This document shows, in pieces, positions 17,567 to 26,528 of a DNA stretch of 64,000 bases. Position 1 is the first letter of the stretch, and each line of letters begins with the position of its first letter. This DNA is from Nostoc sp. PA-18-2419 (GTDB taxonomy: Bacteria; Cyanobacteriota; Cyanobacteriia; Cyanobacteriales; Nostocaceae): contig NZ_SZNH01000006.1 in NCBI RefSeq assembly GCF_005869855.1, positions 136,266 to 200,265 of the forward strand, written 5' to 3'. The notes beneath the pieces are model-generated. The model worked only from the letters and a program-made list of their open reading frames with translations. It ran no database searches and had not been told where the DNA came from. The translations under genes were made by a program, and so were the position numbers.

Positions 17567-17582
17567 CATGACTTAAGTCATG
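17567..17582. promoter_or_regulatory. Perfect 16-bp palindrome upstream of the egtC-like gene
   Basis: CATGACTTAAGTCATG reads the same on both strands with no spacer and sits 134 bp before the EgtC-like start codon. Such symmetry fits a dimeric regulator site. No regulator is identified. Confidence 0.3.
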
Positions 17583-17716
17583 GTTTAAGCATACATAAAA
17601 TATACAAATTTTGTTATATTATTAATAATCTTCCCAAAAAGGTAATTCAAAAAATGATTGCTAGTGGGGGAAGGAGGGACTAAATTTTTATTCCTGCTGT
17701 TTTAACTCAGTTTTCT

Positions 17717-18514
17717 ATGTGTAGATTAATTGGCTATCTTGGTAACAGCATCCAATTAGATGATCTGTTATATAAACCAGAACATTCTCTTTGTCATCAA
17801 AGTTATAATTCTTTAGAATTAAAGTCAGGATTCGTATGTGCAGACGGGTTTGGTGTAGGTTGGTATGATGAAGCGGGTAAACCATTTATTTATCGCAATA
17901 CTGTCCCATTTTGGAATGATCCGAATTTGAAAGAACTGAGTCAATATGTACAATCTGATTGTACTGTGGGTTATACTCGACTAGCTGGAATAGGTGAACC
18001 ACTTGATATTAGCAACTGTCAACCATTTCGTGATGGAAAGTTGTTGTTTGTCCATAATGGCGATATATCTAACTTTCAACAAACACTTTATAGACCGATA
18101 CGTGATCGCCTTGGTGATTATACATATCATTCAATTAAAGGTTTAACAGACTCCGAACACATATTCGCTCTGTTTGTAGAAATGCGGCAGTCTGCTTTTG
18201 ATAGCACTCTGTTATCAGCTCTTCTGAGTACACTAGAAACATTGACTGACTTGGCTCAAAAATACGACACCAGTTTTAGTGCCAATATAATTGTTAGCGA
18301 TGGTCAAGCACTTGCAGCAGTTCGTTACGCCTATGGCACAGAAGCGCCTAGTCTTTATTGGGCTTGTGATCATGTAACTCACCCAACGGGAGTGATTGTT
18401 GCATCAGAACCTTTATCTAACCAAAATTGGACAGCCTTTCCTGAGCAAAGTACTCTATTTGTTGAATCGAAGTCATTGATACCAACAATTAGCCTTTTGG
18501 AGAGATGCGCTTAA
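17717..18514 (+). CDS. Class II glutamine amidotransferase, EgtC-like (ergothioneine biosynthesis family)
   Basis: The 265-residue protein begins MCRLIGYLG, so removal of Met exposes the N-terminal nucleophile Cys of the class II (Ntn) amidotransferase fold. It also has DGFGVGWYDEAGKPFIYRNT, an Arg-containing YTRLAGIGEPLD stretch and FVHNGDISNF. This matches the EgtC family, which in actinobacteria cleaves gamma-glutamyl from hercynylcysteine sulfoxide. No egtB, egtD or egtE homolog is nearby, so the substrate is uncertain. A 16-bp palindrome lies upstream, and a decayed transposase precedes it. Confidence 0.82.
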   Translation: MCRLIGYLGNSIQLDDLLYKPEHSLCHQSYNSLELKSGFVCADGFGVGWYDEAGKPFIYRNTVPFWNDPNLKELSQYVQSDCTVGYTRLAGIGEPLDISNCQPFRDGKLLFVHNGDISNFQQTLYRPIRDRLGDYTYHSIKGLTDSEHIFALFVEMRQSAFDSTLLSALLSTLETLTDLAQKYDTSFSANIIVSDGQALAAVRYAYGTEAPSLYWACDHVTHPTGVIVASEPLSNQNWTAFPEQSTLFVESKSLIPTISLLERCA

Positions 18515-18840
18515 TTTTCAAAAGATGTGTATTTATATTTTACTGGGTTAATTTTTGACATTTAGCTTACTTTCATAATTGCCAGAACGCAGCAGGATCA
18601 ATTAGTTGTAACTTTTGATTTGATTTAAGGAGTTGAACGCTTCAAGAGTTTGTGCTGAGATAAGTTTATTTGATCATCATCTTTCTAAAGATTTACTATG
18701 CTTGATTGCCGTTTCATCTGTAGATAGAGGAGATCTATGCTTGAGAAGGGTAAGATTTGATTGCGTAGCTAGAGGGCTGGTTTAGATTTAATCCAACCCA
18801 ATTGCAACTACCTTTTGAATCAATTTAGGAAGCAGAAATT
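18515..18840. other. Intergenic region, nothing recognised
   Basis: 326 bp of ordinary AT-rich sequence between two co-directional genes. No open frame, hairpin or repeat stood out. Confidence 0.4.
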
Positions 18841-19698
18841 ATGCGTTGGCAATTGGGTCGTAGGAGTACAAATGTTGAAGACCGCCGTGGGATGAAAGTT
18901 TCTGCTCCTGTCGTAGGTGGAGGTATTGGAGCAGTACTCATATCGCTAGTCGTTTTGCTTTTGGGTGGCGACCCCAGTGTGATTTGGGAACAAGATCGGA
19001 CATCGAATGATAGTCCTGTGGCTGAGTCACCCCAATCAAGAGGCTCTAAAGCTCAAGACCAGATGGCAGATTTTGTATCTGTGGTGCTAGCTGATACAGA
19101 AGATACATGGAGCGAACTATTTCGGCAAAACGGACAAACTTACGTACAACCCAAATTAGTTCTTTACTCGGGTGCAGTGCAGTCTGCTTGCGGATTTACG
19201 CGTTCAGTAGTCGGGCCTTTTTATTGTCCGCGCGATCGCAAAGTATATATTGATTTAAGTTTTTATCGCGATTTAAAAACTCGATACCAAGCACCGGGAG
19301 ATTTTGCTCAAGCATATGTAATTGCTCATGAAGTTGGGCATCACGTCCAGAATTTACTAGGAATTTCAGAGAAAGTTGGATTATTGCAGGACAAAGCAAA
19401 TCAGACCCAAGCAAATCAGCTTTCTGTACGATTAGAATTACAAGCAGACTGTTTTGCAGGGGTTTGGGCAAATCATGCACAGCGCTCACGGCAAATTCTG
19501 GAGAGAGGTGATATTGAAGAAGCATTGAACGCCGCTAGTAGTATTGGAGATGACCGCTTACAAGAACAAGCTAAAGGGTATGCGGTACCAGAATCTTTTA
19601 CACATGGCAGTTCAAGCCAAAGAGTTCGCTGGTTTAAGCAAGGTATTCAGACTGGTGATACTCAGCAATGTAATACCTTTGGTAAGACAAATATTTAA
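18841..19698 (+). CDS. YpfJ-type neutral zinc metallopeptidase, membrane-anchored
   Basis: The protein has 285 residues. It begins MRWQLGRRSTNVEDRRG, the usual N-terminus of the YpfJ/zinc_peptidase family. One transmembrane helix follows at about 25-45 (VGGGIGAVLISLVVLLLGG), then a linker and the peptidase domain. The zinc-binding HExxH is AHEVGHHVQNLLG (about residue 160), followed by LQADCFAGVW, where the Glu/Asp-rich stretch supplies the third ligand. It is anchored in the plasma membrane with the catalytic domain outside. The substrate is unknown. Confidence 0.9.
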   Translation: MRWQLGRRSTNVEDRRGMKVSAPVVGGGIGAVLISLVVLLLGGDPSVIWEQDRTSNDSPVAESPQSRGSKAQDQMADFVSVVLADTEDTWSELFRQNGQTYVQPKLVLYSGAVQSACGFTRSVVGPFYCPRDRKVYIDLSFYRDLKTRYQAPGDFAQAYVIAHEVGHHVQNLLGISEKVGLLQDKANQTQANQLSVRLELQADCFAGVWANHAQRSRQILERGDIEEALNAASSIGDDRLQEQAKGYAVPESFTHGSSSQRVRWFKQGIQTGDTQQCNTFGKTNI

Positions 19699-20309
19699 AA
19701 AGTTATAAAACAATTTCCATTGCAAATTTTTTGCAATATCTTCTTGACATAAAGTCAATTCATGACCTAGCTATATGAAACAAACAAACGTATTAGCGGC
19801 AGATTTTTTGTCTCACGCAAAGGCGCAGAGAACACAACGCAAACAAGGACTTTTACAAGAAATTAGCAGAGGGACTTTAAGCGTTGAGTTTTTTACACTA
19901 AGAAATCGGTGAAGATACTCATAATTGTGCGCTGACGCAATTTGACATTCGCATTAATAGACATCCCTGATTGCAATAGAATTTGACAGTCTTTTTCGCC
20001 AATCCTTTTGTCATTATCTGTAATTTTGGCTAATAGATCTTCTTGAGACACTGCCGCAGTGTTGCGAACTTTTTAGTTTGCTTGAGCGATCGCTAATCGT
20101 AATCGCTGCTTGTCACAAAAACCATAAATTATATTGTATTGCGATGTCAGTCAACCTGATTGCTAACTGAGATAATAATTAAATTAAAATAAAACTTTAA
20201 ATTAAAATAAAACTTATTCAGTACTTTCACTTGTAATTGCGTAAACCAGACAGCTTAAACTGTAGCAGAAGTATTAGCCAAAAATCCAAATTATTGCAGC
20301 CAAGAGACA
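19699..20309. other. Intergenic region holding an HlyD relic
   Basis: Besides the relic at 19893-20110, the region contains a near-exact tandem duplication of AAATTAAAATAAAACTT (around 20180-20215). No intact gene is seen. Confidence 0.45.
19893..20110 (-). pseudogene. Internally deleted relic of an HlyD-family secretion adaptor
   Basis: The minus strand reads AIAQAN-stop-KVRNTAAVSQEDLLAKI, then NDKRIGEKDCQILLQSGMSI and NANVKLRQRTIMSIFTDFL, then TAA. The first part looks like the coiled-coil hairpin of an HlyD/MFP adaptor. The second (GMSI.AN.K.R.R..MSIFTD) looks like the extreme C-terminus of the same family, so the beta-barrel between them has been deleted. An in-frame stop confirms decay. 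No ABC partner gene remains nearby. Confidence 0.5.
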
Positions 20310-21065
20310 ATGAGCGAAACTAACCCCAGACGAATTGTAATTGGGGATGTACATGGTCACTATGAAGGTTTAATGACATTGTTGGAGGCGATCGCTCCGA
20401 CATCAGACGATCGGGTCTATTTTCTCGGAGACTTAATTGATCGCGGACCTCATAGTGCACAAGTAGTAAATTTTGTCAAACGAAATAACTACCCGTGTTT
20501 GCTGGGAAATCACGAGCAGATGTTATTAAGCATTCTGACTGATGAAAGGACTTCCTCCCCAAGGATGCAAGCATGGCTATATAGTGGGGGGCAAGCGACT
20601 GTAGCCAGTTACCACGAGGCTACAATTCCAGATGACCATTTAGATTGGTTCAAGGCTTTGCCTACATATATTGATTTAGGGGATATTTGGTTAACTCATG
20701 CTGGTGTTGACCCTTCTAAACCAGTCAGAGAACAAACAGCCGATGAATTATGCTGGATACGAGAAGAATTTCACAGCATTCCCAAGCCTTACTTTCCCGA
20801 TAAGCAAATTATTATCGGTCACACCATTACCTTTACTTTACCGGGTGTTTCTCCTGGTCAACTTGCACAAGGACAGGGATGGCTAGGCATAGATACTGGC
20901 GCATATCATCCCCGGAGTGGCTGGTTGACTGGGCTAGATGTTACAAATCACTTGGTTTATCAAGTTAATATTTTTAGAAATTATCTGCGTGCTGTGCCCT
21001 TAGGGGATATGGCGATTGCCATCGATCCAGCCAAAATTAAAGTTAATCGCCGCAATTACAATTGA
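20310..21065 (+). CDS. Calcineurin-like metallophosphoesterase (PPP-type Ser/Thr phosphatase family)
   Basis: The 251-residue protein has the complete PPP metal-binding signature: GDVHG (about 12-16), GDLIDRG (about 40-46) and GNHEQM (about 69-74). Later histidines are in LTHAGVDPS and IIGHTIT. Such proteins hydrolyse phosphoesters with two metal ions and include bacterial Ser/Thr/Tyr phosphatases (PrpA/B type) and ApaH-like Np4A hydrolases. The 'WLYSGGQATVASY' stretch is shared by the PrpA-like group. Substrate not deducible. Single gene. Confidence 0.9.
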   Translation: MSETNPRRIVIGDVHGHYEGLMTLLEAIAPTSDDRVYFLGDLIDRGPHSAQVVNFVKRNNYPCLLGNHEQMLLSILTDERTSSPRMQAWLYSGGQATVASYHEATIPDDHLDWFKALPTYIDLGDIWLTHAGVDPSKPVREQTADELCWIREEFHSIPKPYFPDKQIIIGHTITFTLPGVSPGQLAQGQGWLGIDTGAYHPRSGWLTGLDVTNHLVYQVNIFRNYLRAVPLGDMAIAIDPAKIKVNRRNYN

Positions 21066-21139
21066 TCGAGGAAGTGGGGACTCTTTAGTAGGGACTGGGA
21101 ATTAGGCAAGAGTTTTCCTAGTACCCAATGCCCTAAACA

Positions 21140-21997
21140 TCAGGCTAATGGTCGAATATTGGCTCTATAACTAGCTTTATCTAAGCCATAACTTCCATTG
21201 CTAGGTTGCTCCTCAATTTCACGTTTGAGGGCAGCAATGCGATCACTTGTTCCGGGGTGAGTACTCAAAAATGTGGGCACAGAACCACCCTGTTTCAACA
21301 GCTTTTGCATAAAAGAAACCATCGCCGACTGGGCGTAACCAGTGCGTGTCAAAGTTCTTAATCCTCTTTCATCGGCTTCAAATTCATTTTGACGACTGCG
21401 TGGCAAGTCTCGCGCCAACTGTACACCAATTTGTACCGCCGTACTCCGGTCTAAGCCAGCTGCTGTTAATAGACCACTTTCAAGGGCTTTTTGCTGCATT
21501 TGTTTGACTACGTGTTTGCCGCCAATGTGACCAATTTCGTGGGCGAGTACGCTTGCTAGTTCCGCTTCATTATCTGCGGTTTTCAGCAAGCCTGTATGGA
21601 CATATACATAACCTCCCAAAGTCGCGAAAGCATTAATAGACTTATCTTCAACTACTTGGAAAGTATAAGGGAGATCGGGGCGATCGCTATTAGCTGCCAA
21701 ACGCCGTCCGACTTTTTCCACATAGCGATTAACTTCTGGATTGCGGTAAAGTCGCACTTGACTATTTACCAATTCCTGATTAATCTGCTTACCCAGATCG
21801 ACTTCCTGGCGAGAGGATATATTAGAAAGCTGAAATACCTGGACTCCTTGGAATAGAAGAGGCAATAAGTCTAAAGCTCTTCCGGGTAAGGGTGTACTTA
21901 AGCACAGGCTTAGGGCAACTACCACTGAAATTACTGGATAAAACCAGCGACGACGCCACATCCGGTAATTTCCAATAAAACCTTTCCAATTCAACAT
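21140..21997 (-). CDS. Secreted/membrane M48-family zinc metallopeptidase
   Basis: The protein has 285 residues. An N-terminal basic stretch and signal-anchor (about 17-42) are followed by the M48 domain. The conserved zinc site LAHEIGHIGGKHV is at about residue 150 and the third ligand in FEADERGLRTL at about 205. The 'TFLSTHPGTSDRIAALKREI' tail is the common end of the BepA/YfgC-like M48 group. Expected to act on periplasmic or envelope proteins. The ATG at 21997 is supported by the correct signal-peptide layout. Confidence 0.9.
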   Translation of the reverse strand: MLNWKGFIGNYRMWRRRWFYPVISVVVALSLCLSTPLPGRALDLLPLLFQGVQVFQLSNISSRQEVDLGKQINQELVNSQVRLYRNPEVNRYVEKVGRRLAANSDRPDLPYTFQVVEDKSINAFATLGGYVYVHTGLLKTADNEAELASVLAHEIGHIGGKHVVKQMQQKALESGLLTAAGLDRSTAVQIGVQLARDLPRSRQNEFEADERGLRTLTRTGYAQSAMVSFMQKLLKQGGSVPTFLSTHPGTSDRIAALKREIEEQPSNGSYGLDKASYRANIRPLA

Positions 21998-22390
21998 AAT
22001 CTGTACTGAAGATAATTTTGGGAGAACGTAAGATGATAAGACAAATTATGAGACGGATTTAAAATATTCTATGTTGCATTGTTAGCTCAAAACCAAAGGG
22101 CTTGTTATACAGTGAATCTTTACGCAAATATACTGAAGTTGACACAGCTAACGATTCCCTCTAGAGATAGGCTTGAACATGAGATTTTACCTTTCGAGTA
22201 CATCAGTTCCAAGAGGCAAAAATTTGAGGGTTAGCTGTCGCAACTCGAAACTGACGAACACGTGATAAACTGTCGCATGACTACAAGGCTCAGCCGCTTT
22301 GAGTTATTACCAAATAGATAAAGTTGCCATTCCCATCGCAAAACTTGTTGCTACAATCAATTACTTCGCTATTACCTTGGAAAACTTTTT
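21998..22390. other. Divergent intergenic region, nothing recognised
   Basis: 393 bp between the divergent M48 and DUF4330 genes, so it should hold both promoters. No strong hairpin, repeat or reading frame was noticed. Confidence 0.4.
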
Positions 22391-22924
22391 ATGGCTATTT
22401 TAGATTCAAAAGGTCGTTTGTTCGGCAAAATTAACCTCCTTGATTTAGGTGCTGCGCTGGTCAGCCTGGTAGTTGTATTTGTGATCATGTCTAGCTTCTT
22501 GTCTAGCTTGGGTCTTGCCCAAGTTGGTGAGAAAATAGCACCCATAGAAGTAGATTTAGTAGTCCGTGGTTTAAATGTACGTGACCCCGAACAATTATTT
22601 AATAACGGATTAAAAAAAGGTGGTAAAACAAATGTAATTATCCGTAATCAACCCTATGGTGAGATTGAGATTAAATCAATTCAACAACTACCTAGAACAG
22701 TCAATGTTTCCCAGCCTGATGGTTCCGTGAAAGAATTACCAGATCCAAAAACCAATAATTTTAGTACAGATTTTATTTTAACTTTAGATGGCAAAGCCCA
22801 AGTAACTGACAGTGGTCCAGTTCTTGGTAACAGTAAAGTCAAAATTGGGATGCCATTTGAATTGGAAGGTTTTAACTACAACTTCAATGCTACTGTCATT
22901 GATGTCAGGTTAAAAGACAAATAG
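22391..22924 (+). CDS. DUF4330 membrane-anchored protein
   Basis: The protein has 177 residues. The start MAILDSKGRLFGKINLLDLGA, one transmembrane helix at about 18-45 and a periplasmic beta-rich domain correspond to the cyanobacterial DUF4330 family. The VDLVVRGLNVRDPEQLF stretch is characteristic in my memory of the family. Function is unknown; the topology is a small domain outside the plasma membrane. It is followed by a MITE-like repeat. Confidence 0.85.
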   Translation: MAILDSKGRLFGKINLLDLGAALVSLVVVFVIMSSFLSSLGLAQVGEKIAPIEVDLVVRGLNVRDPEQLFNNGLKKGGKTNVIIRNQPYGEIEIKSIQQLPRTVNVSQPDGSVKELPDPKTNNFSTDFILTLDGKAQVTDSGPVLGNSKVKIGMPFELEGFNYNFNATVIDVRLKDK

Positions 22925-23008
22925 TTTTGTCAGAATTCAGAAGGCTTTAATACCTAAGCTTAATAGTTTAAAAGTCAATAATTTATCAAACATTTGATTT
23001 TTAAATTT

Positions 23009-23152
23009 CTAGGGGACTTCCAGAAAATAAATTATCCAATTTCATGCCCATCAAAACGACTTTCTCTCCTCCTGCTCCCTGCTCCCCTGCCCTCAAGGCG
23101 TTCGCGTAGCGTCCCGCAGGGATGGAATATTTTTTTAATTGGAAGTCCCTAG
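23009..23152. repeat. MITE-like element with CTAGGGACTTCCA terminal inverted repeats
   Basis: The left end CTAGGGGACTTCCA and right end TGGAAGTCCCTAG form near-perfect terminal inverted repeats. Subterminal AT-rich inverted stretches (AAAATAAATTATCCA / TGGAATATTTTTTTAATT) follow. The interior contains C-rich heptamer repeats and the gttcgcgtagcgtcccgcag motif. At 144 bp with no coding capacity it fits a miniature inverted-repeat element. The track ORF 23001..23201 is a translation of it. Confidence 0.65.
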
Positions 23153-23222
23153 CTAGATTCGGAATTCTTACTAATGAGCGGAGCACGGAAAATATTTCCA
23201 ACTCCGCTTGTGAATTCTGACA

Positions 23223-24116
23223 TTAATTAAGCAAAGGTAAAAATCGGCGAATTAATCCAATTGTTACTCCTGGCAATTCTAAGTGCGGTGTTAATCCCAC
23301 GTCTTCTAATTGTTGAAAAAATCGGATTGCTTGGGGATTAATTTCGGCGAGGCGGCGACCAATTGAAGGCCCTGTAAATTCCGATTTTTGTCCCCAAATA
23401 ATGGCGGTGGGGGTGGTCAATTGTTGAATATAAAGAGATAAATCAAAGCATAAATCGCCACGTACAAAAGACAGTGCTGCATACTCAGCATTTGGCTGCT
23501 GGGCTGATTGTAGATAAGCATCTACAATTTCTTCGTAGATTCGATTAGGTTGAGCAAATTGTCGCTGCTCTAAGAAGCCACGAATACCGCCACTAGTAGC
23601 AACTCCAGTACTGTATAGCACACGATCAATAATCGGAACACTGACTAACTGAGCAAAAAAGCTGCGAGAATAGTCTTCACCAAAGTCAGAAAGTCCGGCA
23701 GGAGTAGTGAGAATTAAAGACTTAAATAAATCTGGATGAGCGATCGCTACTCTAATTATAAATGCTGCGGTTAAAGAAGAAGCGATCGTTGTTACTGGGC
23801 CGCTGCAAGTCTGCTGAAAAAATTCCCGAATTGTGGTCAAATAATCGTCAATTTTATAACTGCGTGCTGGATGTTCAGATCTACCCCAACCAATTAAATC
23901 TGGCGCAATAACCCTATATTCAGCAGCAAAAGCAGGATAAACTTTCGACCACTCATAAGCAGAAGACCCACCACCAAAGGCGTGCAAAAACACTAAAGTT
24001 TCTCGGTCGTCGGCTGTCACATCGTTTTGCCAAGGTGATCCAGCGGCCGTATAGTACACCATTTTACCTAATGAGGTAATTACCGAGCGTTGTTCAAATC
24101 CTATTGGCTGAAACAT
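23223..24116 (-). CDS. Alpha/beta-hydrolase fold protein
   Basis: The protein has 297 residues. The fold is recognisable from LVFLHAFGGGSSAYEW (oxyanion-loop strand), YRVIAPDLIGWGRSEHP, and a nucleophile elbow where GxSxG is replaced by IASSLTAAF, so the nucleophile would be the second Ser. DLCFDLSLYIQQLTTPTAIIWGQKSEF (acid region) and LTPHLELP (His region) follow. The atypical elbow is shared by a cyanobacterial group of esterase-like proteins. The substrate is unknown. Start ATG at 24116. Confidence 0.82.
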   Translation of the reverse strand: MFQPIGFEQRSVITSLGKMVYYTAAGSPWQNDVTADDRETLVFLHAFGGGSSAYEWSKVYPAFAAEYRVIAPDLIGWGRSEHPARSYKIDDYLTTIREFFQQTCSGPVTTIASSLTAAFIIRVAIAHPDLFKSLILTTPAGLSDFGEDYSRSFFAQLVSVPIIDRVLYSTGVATSGGIRGFLEQRQFAQPNRIYEEIVDAYLQSAQQPNAEYAALSFVRGDLCFDLSLYIQQLTTPTAIIWGQKSEFTGPSIGRRLAEINPQAIRFFQQLEDVGLTPHLELPGVTIGLIRRFLPLLN

Positions 24117-24262
24117 AAATATTTTTCTTGACTCTAATGATTAATTAACACAGGTAAGCTGTTTCACATAAAATTGCATATATTAGGCAGGCGAGACGCT
24201 CACCGCACAATATATAAAGCCGACTTTCTTGCATCCTGTGAACTCAGTTAGTGCTTTTGTCA

Positions 24263-24403
24263 CTAGTTCGCAGCGGTTAGTACTTTCAGGTTACGATCGC
24301 GATCAGCAACTTTTGGTAGAAATGTACTACCAGGCGCTAATCTTGCCAATTCTGATTCGGCTATTTCTGCCAATACCTTATTATCTATAAGTGGGAATAA
24401 CAT
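24263..24403 (-). CDS. Possible 46-aa protein with start codon inside a hairpin
   Basis: Too short for the track. The minus-strand frame from the ATG at 24403 begins MLFPLIDNKVLAEIAESEL and ends KVLTAAN before TAG. It has a protein-like composition and AAGG about 10 nt upstream. The ATG lies in the 3' arm and the AAGG in the loop of the hairpin at 24401-24432. No homolog is recognised, so it may be fortuitous. Confidence 0.25.
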   Translation of the reverse strand: MLFPLIDNKVLAEIAESELARLAPGSTFLPKVADRDRNLKVLTAAN

Positions 24404-24432
24404 CAAAAGCCCCACCTTCTGGGCTTTTGATG
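24401..24432. terminator. Perfect 12-bp stem hairpin in a divergent intergenic region
   Basis: CATCAAAAGCCC and GGGCTTTTGATG are exact complements around an 8-nt loop (CACCTTCT). The stem with flanking A/T is terminator-like on either strand, but no annotated gene reads into it. It suggests an unannotated small transcript or a regulatory RNA structure. Confidence 0.5.
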
Positions 24433-24804
24433 GTCAATTCACCCTTGATGACTTTCGTTTTTGTCTTTAAACTAAAACTTTAAAAACTCACTCACAAAAT
24501 CAAGCTTGCTCGACCCAATCCGGGTATTCTTTTAGAGTATATTATTCATCAGTCTCCCGAAGAGTAGAAATTAGGGTGCTTATAGCAGATTTCAAGGAAA
24601 GCTAAGTACACTATTTAAGTTTAGCAGCTAGGTACAGACCCGATTCTAATTCATTAATTCTGACGCCTCGGCAAAGCTTGCTTTGCTTTTGAATTCTCCT
24701 GTATAATCACCTGTATTTTTACTAATTCGAGATACTTCTTGATTTCTGCATTTTTTAATAAAACTTATACAATAAGTAATTTCGTAATCAAGTAGGTAAA
24801 CACT

Positions 24805-25662
24805 GTGTCACAGGCTTCGTCTTCTTGGCAGCAATTGCTCAACCAAATCCCCAACTGGTCGCTGACAAAGTTCAAGACAGCTAATCACGGAAAAAACCCA
24901 CAACTAAACATGAAAAAGGAACATACCCTACTCCCTACTCCCCACTCCCTACTCTTGATTTTCAAGTTAGGAGGAAGCTTAAAACCGAAAACTTTTAAGC
25001 GCTTCTCTGGTCCTGGCGGCTTTCTTGGGTTCCTGACAATTGTCGTTGCTATGTTGTTGTGGAACTGGAAACTGCTATTAGCTTTGTCAATTGGCGTTGG
25101 AGTAATGGTACTAGTTTACTCAATGCAGGCGTGGGACTGGCAATTGCACTGGTCTAAAATACGTGAGTTTTTAAACAGTTCAAACCGTCGGTTAGTCTTA
25201 GCAGTCCTGAGTGGTGGTCTTGGGACTGTCAGCACTTACATGGCGGCTGCAATTTGGGTTGACTCTGATAGTCGGTGGATTGCTGCTGGCGCGATCGTCC
25301 AAGGTGTGGGAGTACTATTAACTTTAATTTTATTGGTATGGCAAATTGTCAACTTTTATGGAAATCAACAAGAAGACCAGGTCGAGCAGTTGTTAGTCAA
25401 TTTAACAGAAAAAGATCCATTGAAAAGATTAATTGCCTTGCGTCAACTCACCAAATTAATTACCCGTAAGCAAGTTGATTCTTCAGTGCAGGAAGATGTA
25501 GTCCAATGCTTGCAACTCCTACTGAGTAGAGAGGAGGAAGTTCTGATTCGAGAGGCAGCTTTTAAGAGCTTACAAGCCTGCGATCGCCTACAACTACTAC
25601 CGCCCAAAACAGCCACAACTTTCGTACCCATATCAGCAAAACTCAAACACCATATTTATTAG
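24805..25662 (+). CDS. Cyanobacterial membrane protein with armadillo-type helical tail
   Basis: The 285-residue protein starts at GTG (24805), with AGTAGG upstream. Residues 35-50 (TLLPTPHSLLLI) are encoded by an in-frame run of the CTACTCC heptamer repeat, so this part is probably an insertion. Hydrophobic spans follow at about 72-90, 92-112, 130-150 and 158-180. The C-terminal 90 residues are soluble, helical and HEAT/armadillo-like (EDQVEQLLVNLTEKDPLKRLIALRQL ... EAAFKSLQACDRL). I recognise it only as a conserved cyanobacterial hypothetical. It is followed by convergent heptamer repeats. Confidence 0.72.
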   Translation: MSQASSSWQQLLNQIPNWSLTKFKTANHGKNPQLNMKKEHTLLPTPHSLLLIFKLGGSLKPKTFKRFSGPGGFLGFLTIVVAMLLWNWKLLLALSIGVGVMVLVYSMQAWDWQLHWSKIREFLNSSNRRLVLAVLSGGLGTVSTYMAAAIWVDSDSRWIAAGAIVQGVGVLLTLILLVWQIVNFYGNQQEDQVEQLLVNLTEKDPLKRLIALRQLTKLITRKQVDSSVQEDVVQCLQLLLSREEEVLIREAAFKSLQACDRLQLLPPKTATTFVPISAKLKHHIY

Positions 25663-25711
25663 TCATTTGTCATTGGTCATTTGTGAATAATCAATGCCCC
25701 ATGCTCAATTA

Positions 25712-26458
25712 TTATTTCCGAAATAGCTGTCCATTGCGGACTTGGGCTACTGGTTGATTGCACCGTCGCACTAATTGTTCGTCGTGAGTGGTAACAATCA
25801 CCGTAGCGCCAAAAGAATTTAACTTCTGGAGAATTTGTATAACTTGCCAGGAATTATCTGGATCGAGATTTCCCGTTGGTTCGTCAGCCAGCAGCAATGG
25901 TGGTGTACTAATAATTGCCCTAGCAATACTCACTCGCTGTTGCTCTCCTCCAGACAATTGATCTGGAAAGCAGTCAGCTTTATTCAGCAAACCTACCAGC
26001 TTCAACGTTGGTTCTAAACGGCGTTGAATTTCTTTACGGGTATACCCTTGAGCTTGGAGTACAAAAGTTACATTTTCTGCTACTGTCCGTTGAGTAATTA
26101 GTTTGTAATCTTGAAACACAATGCCAATACGTCGTCGTAATAAAGACAAGCGATCGCCTCTTAAAGCCGCGACATTACATTCATCAACGATTACTTCTCC
26201 CTGTGTTGGTAACTCCTGCCCATACAGCAGTTTCAAGAGCGTTGATTTACCAGAACCACTTGGGCCTGTGATAAAGAGAAATTCTCCCTTTTTAACTTCA
26301 AGGTTGGCATTGAGCAACGCATGACAGCCATTAGTATAGGTCTTAGTTACAGATTGCAATTGCACCTTGGCAGCAGTATTACTAGTGTGCTGTTGAGTTT
26401 CACTGTTGTGTCGAGCAACGGATTTCTCTGTCTTAACTTCAGTTGTTAATACTGGCAT
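25712..26458 (-). CDS. ftsE: FtsE-like ABC transporter ATPase
   Basis: The 248-residue protein starts at the ATG at 26458, which has GAGGAG upstream; the track start is 11 codons earlier. It has a Walker A (GPSGSGKST, about 65-73), Q-loop (VFQDYKLI), signature (LSGGEQQRVSIARA, about 168), Walker B (LLLADEPTG, about 188) and H-loop (VTTHDEQL). The VFQDYKL and GNLDPDNSWQVIQIL patterns fit FtsE, the ATPase that with FtsX couples the divisome to peptidoglycan hydrolysis. No ftsX is adjacent. Other LolD/MacB-type ATPases are the main alternative. The N-terminal 40 residues are a low-complexity extension. Confidence 0.82.
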   Translation of the reverse strand: MPVLTTEVKTEKSVARHNSETQQHTSNTAAKVQLQSVTKTYTNGCHALLNANLEVKKGEFLFITGPSGSGKSTLLKLLYGQELPTQGEVIVDECNVAALRGDRLSLLRRRIGIVFQDYKLITQRTVAENVTFVLQAQGYTRKEIQRRLEPTLKLVGLLNKADCFPDQLSGGEQQRVSIARAIISTPPLLLADEPTGNLDPDNSWQVIQILQKLNSFGATVIVTTHDEQLVRRCNQPVAQVRNGQLFRK

Positions 26459-26528
26459 TGTTAAATTCTCCTCATACCCACAACCAAACACTTTGCCAAC
26501 TTCGATTTGACATTCCCCCCAAAATCAG

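Larger units (their letters stand above)
16964..17716. other. Intergenic region with transposase relic and a 16-bp palindrome
   Basis: It contains the decayed transposase fragment listed below, a 23-codon plus-strand frame at about 17469 (MFFNSFHKQQ...) of doubtful status, and a perfect spacer-free palindrome (17567-17582) upstream of the EgtC-like gene. Confidence 0.45.
24117..24804. other. Divergent intergenic region with a perfect hairpin and small ORF
   Basis: It lies between divergently transcribed genes, so no terminator is expected, yet it holds a perfect 12-bp stem hairpin and an overlapping 46-codon minus-strand frame (both listed). The GTG-started gene to the right should have its promoter around 24700-24780. 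Confidence 0.45.

Noticed and set aside
23001-23201. 66-codon minus ORF
   Set aside because: Translation of a MITE-like repeat with terminal inverted repeats.
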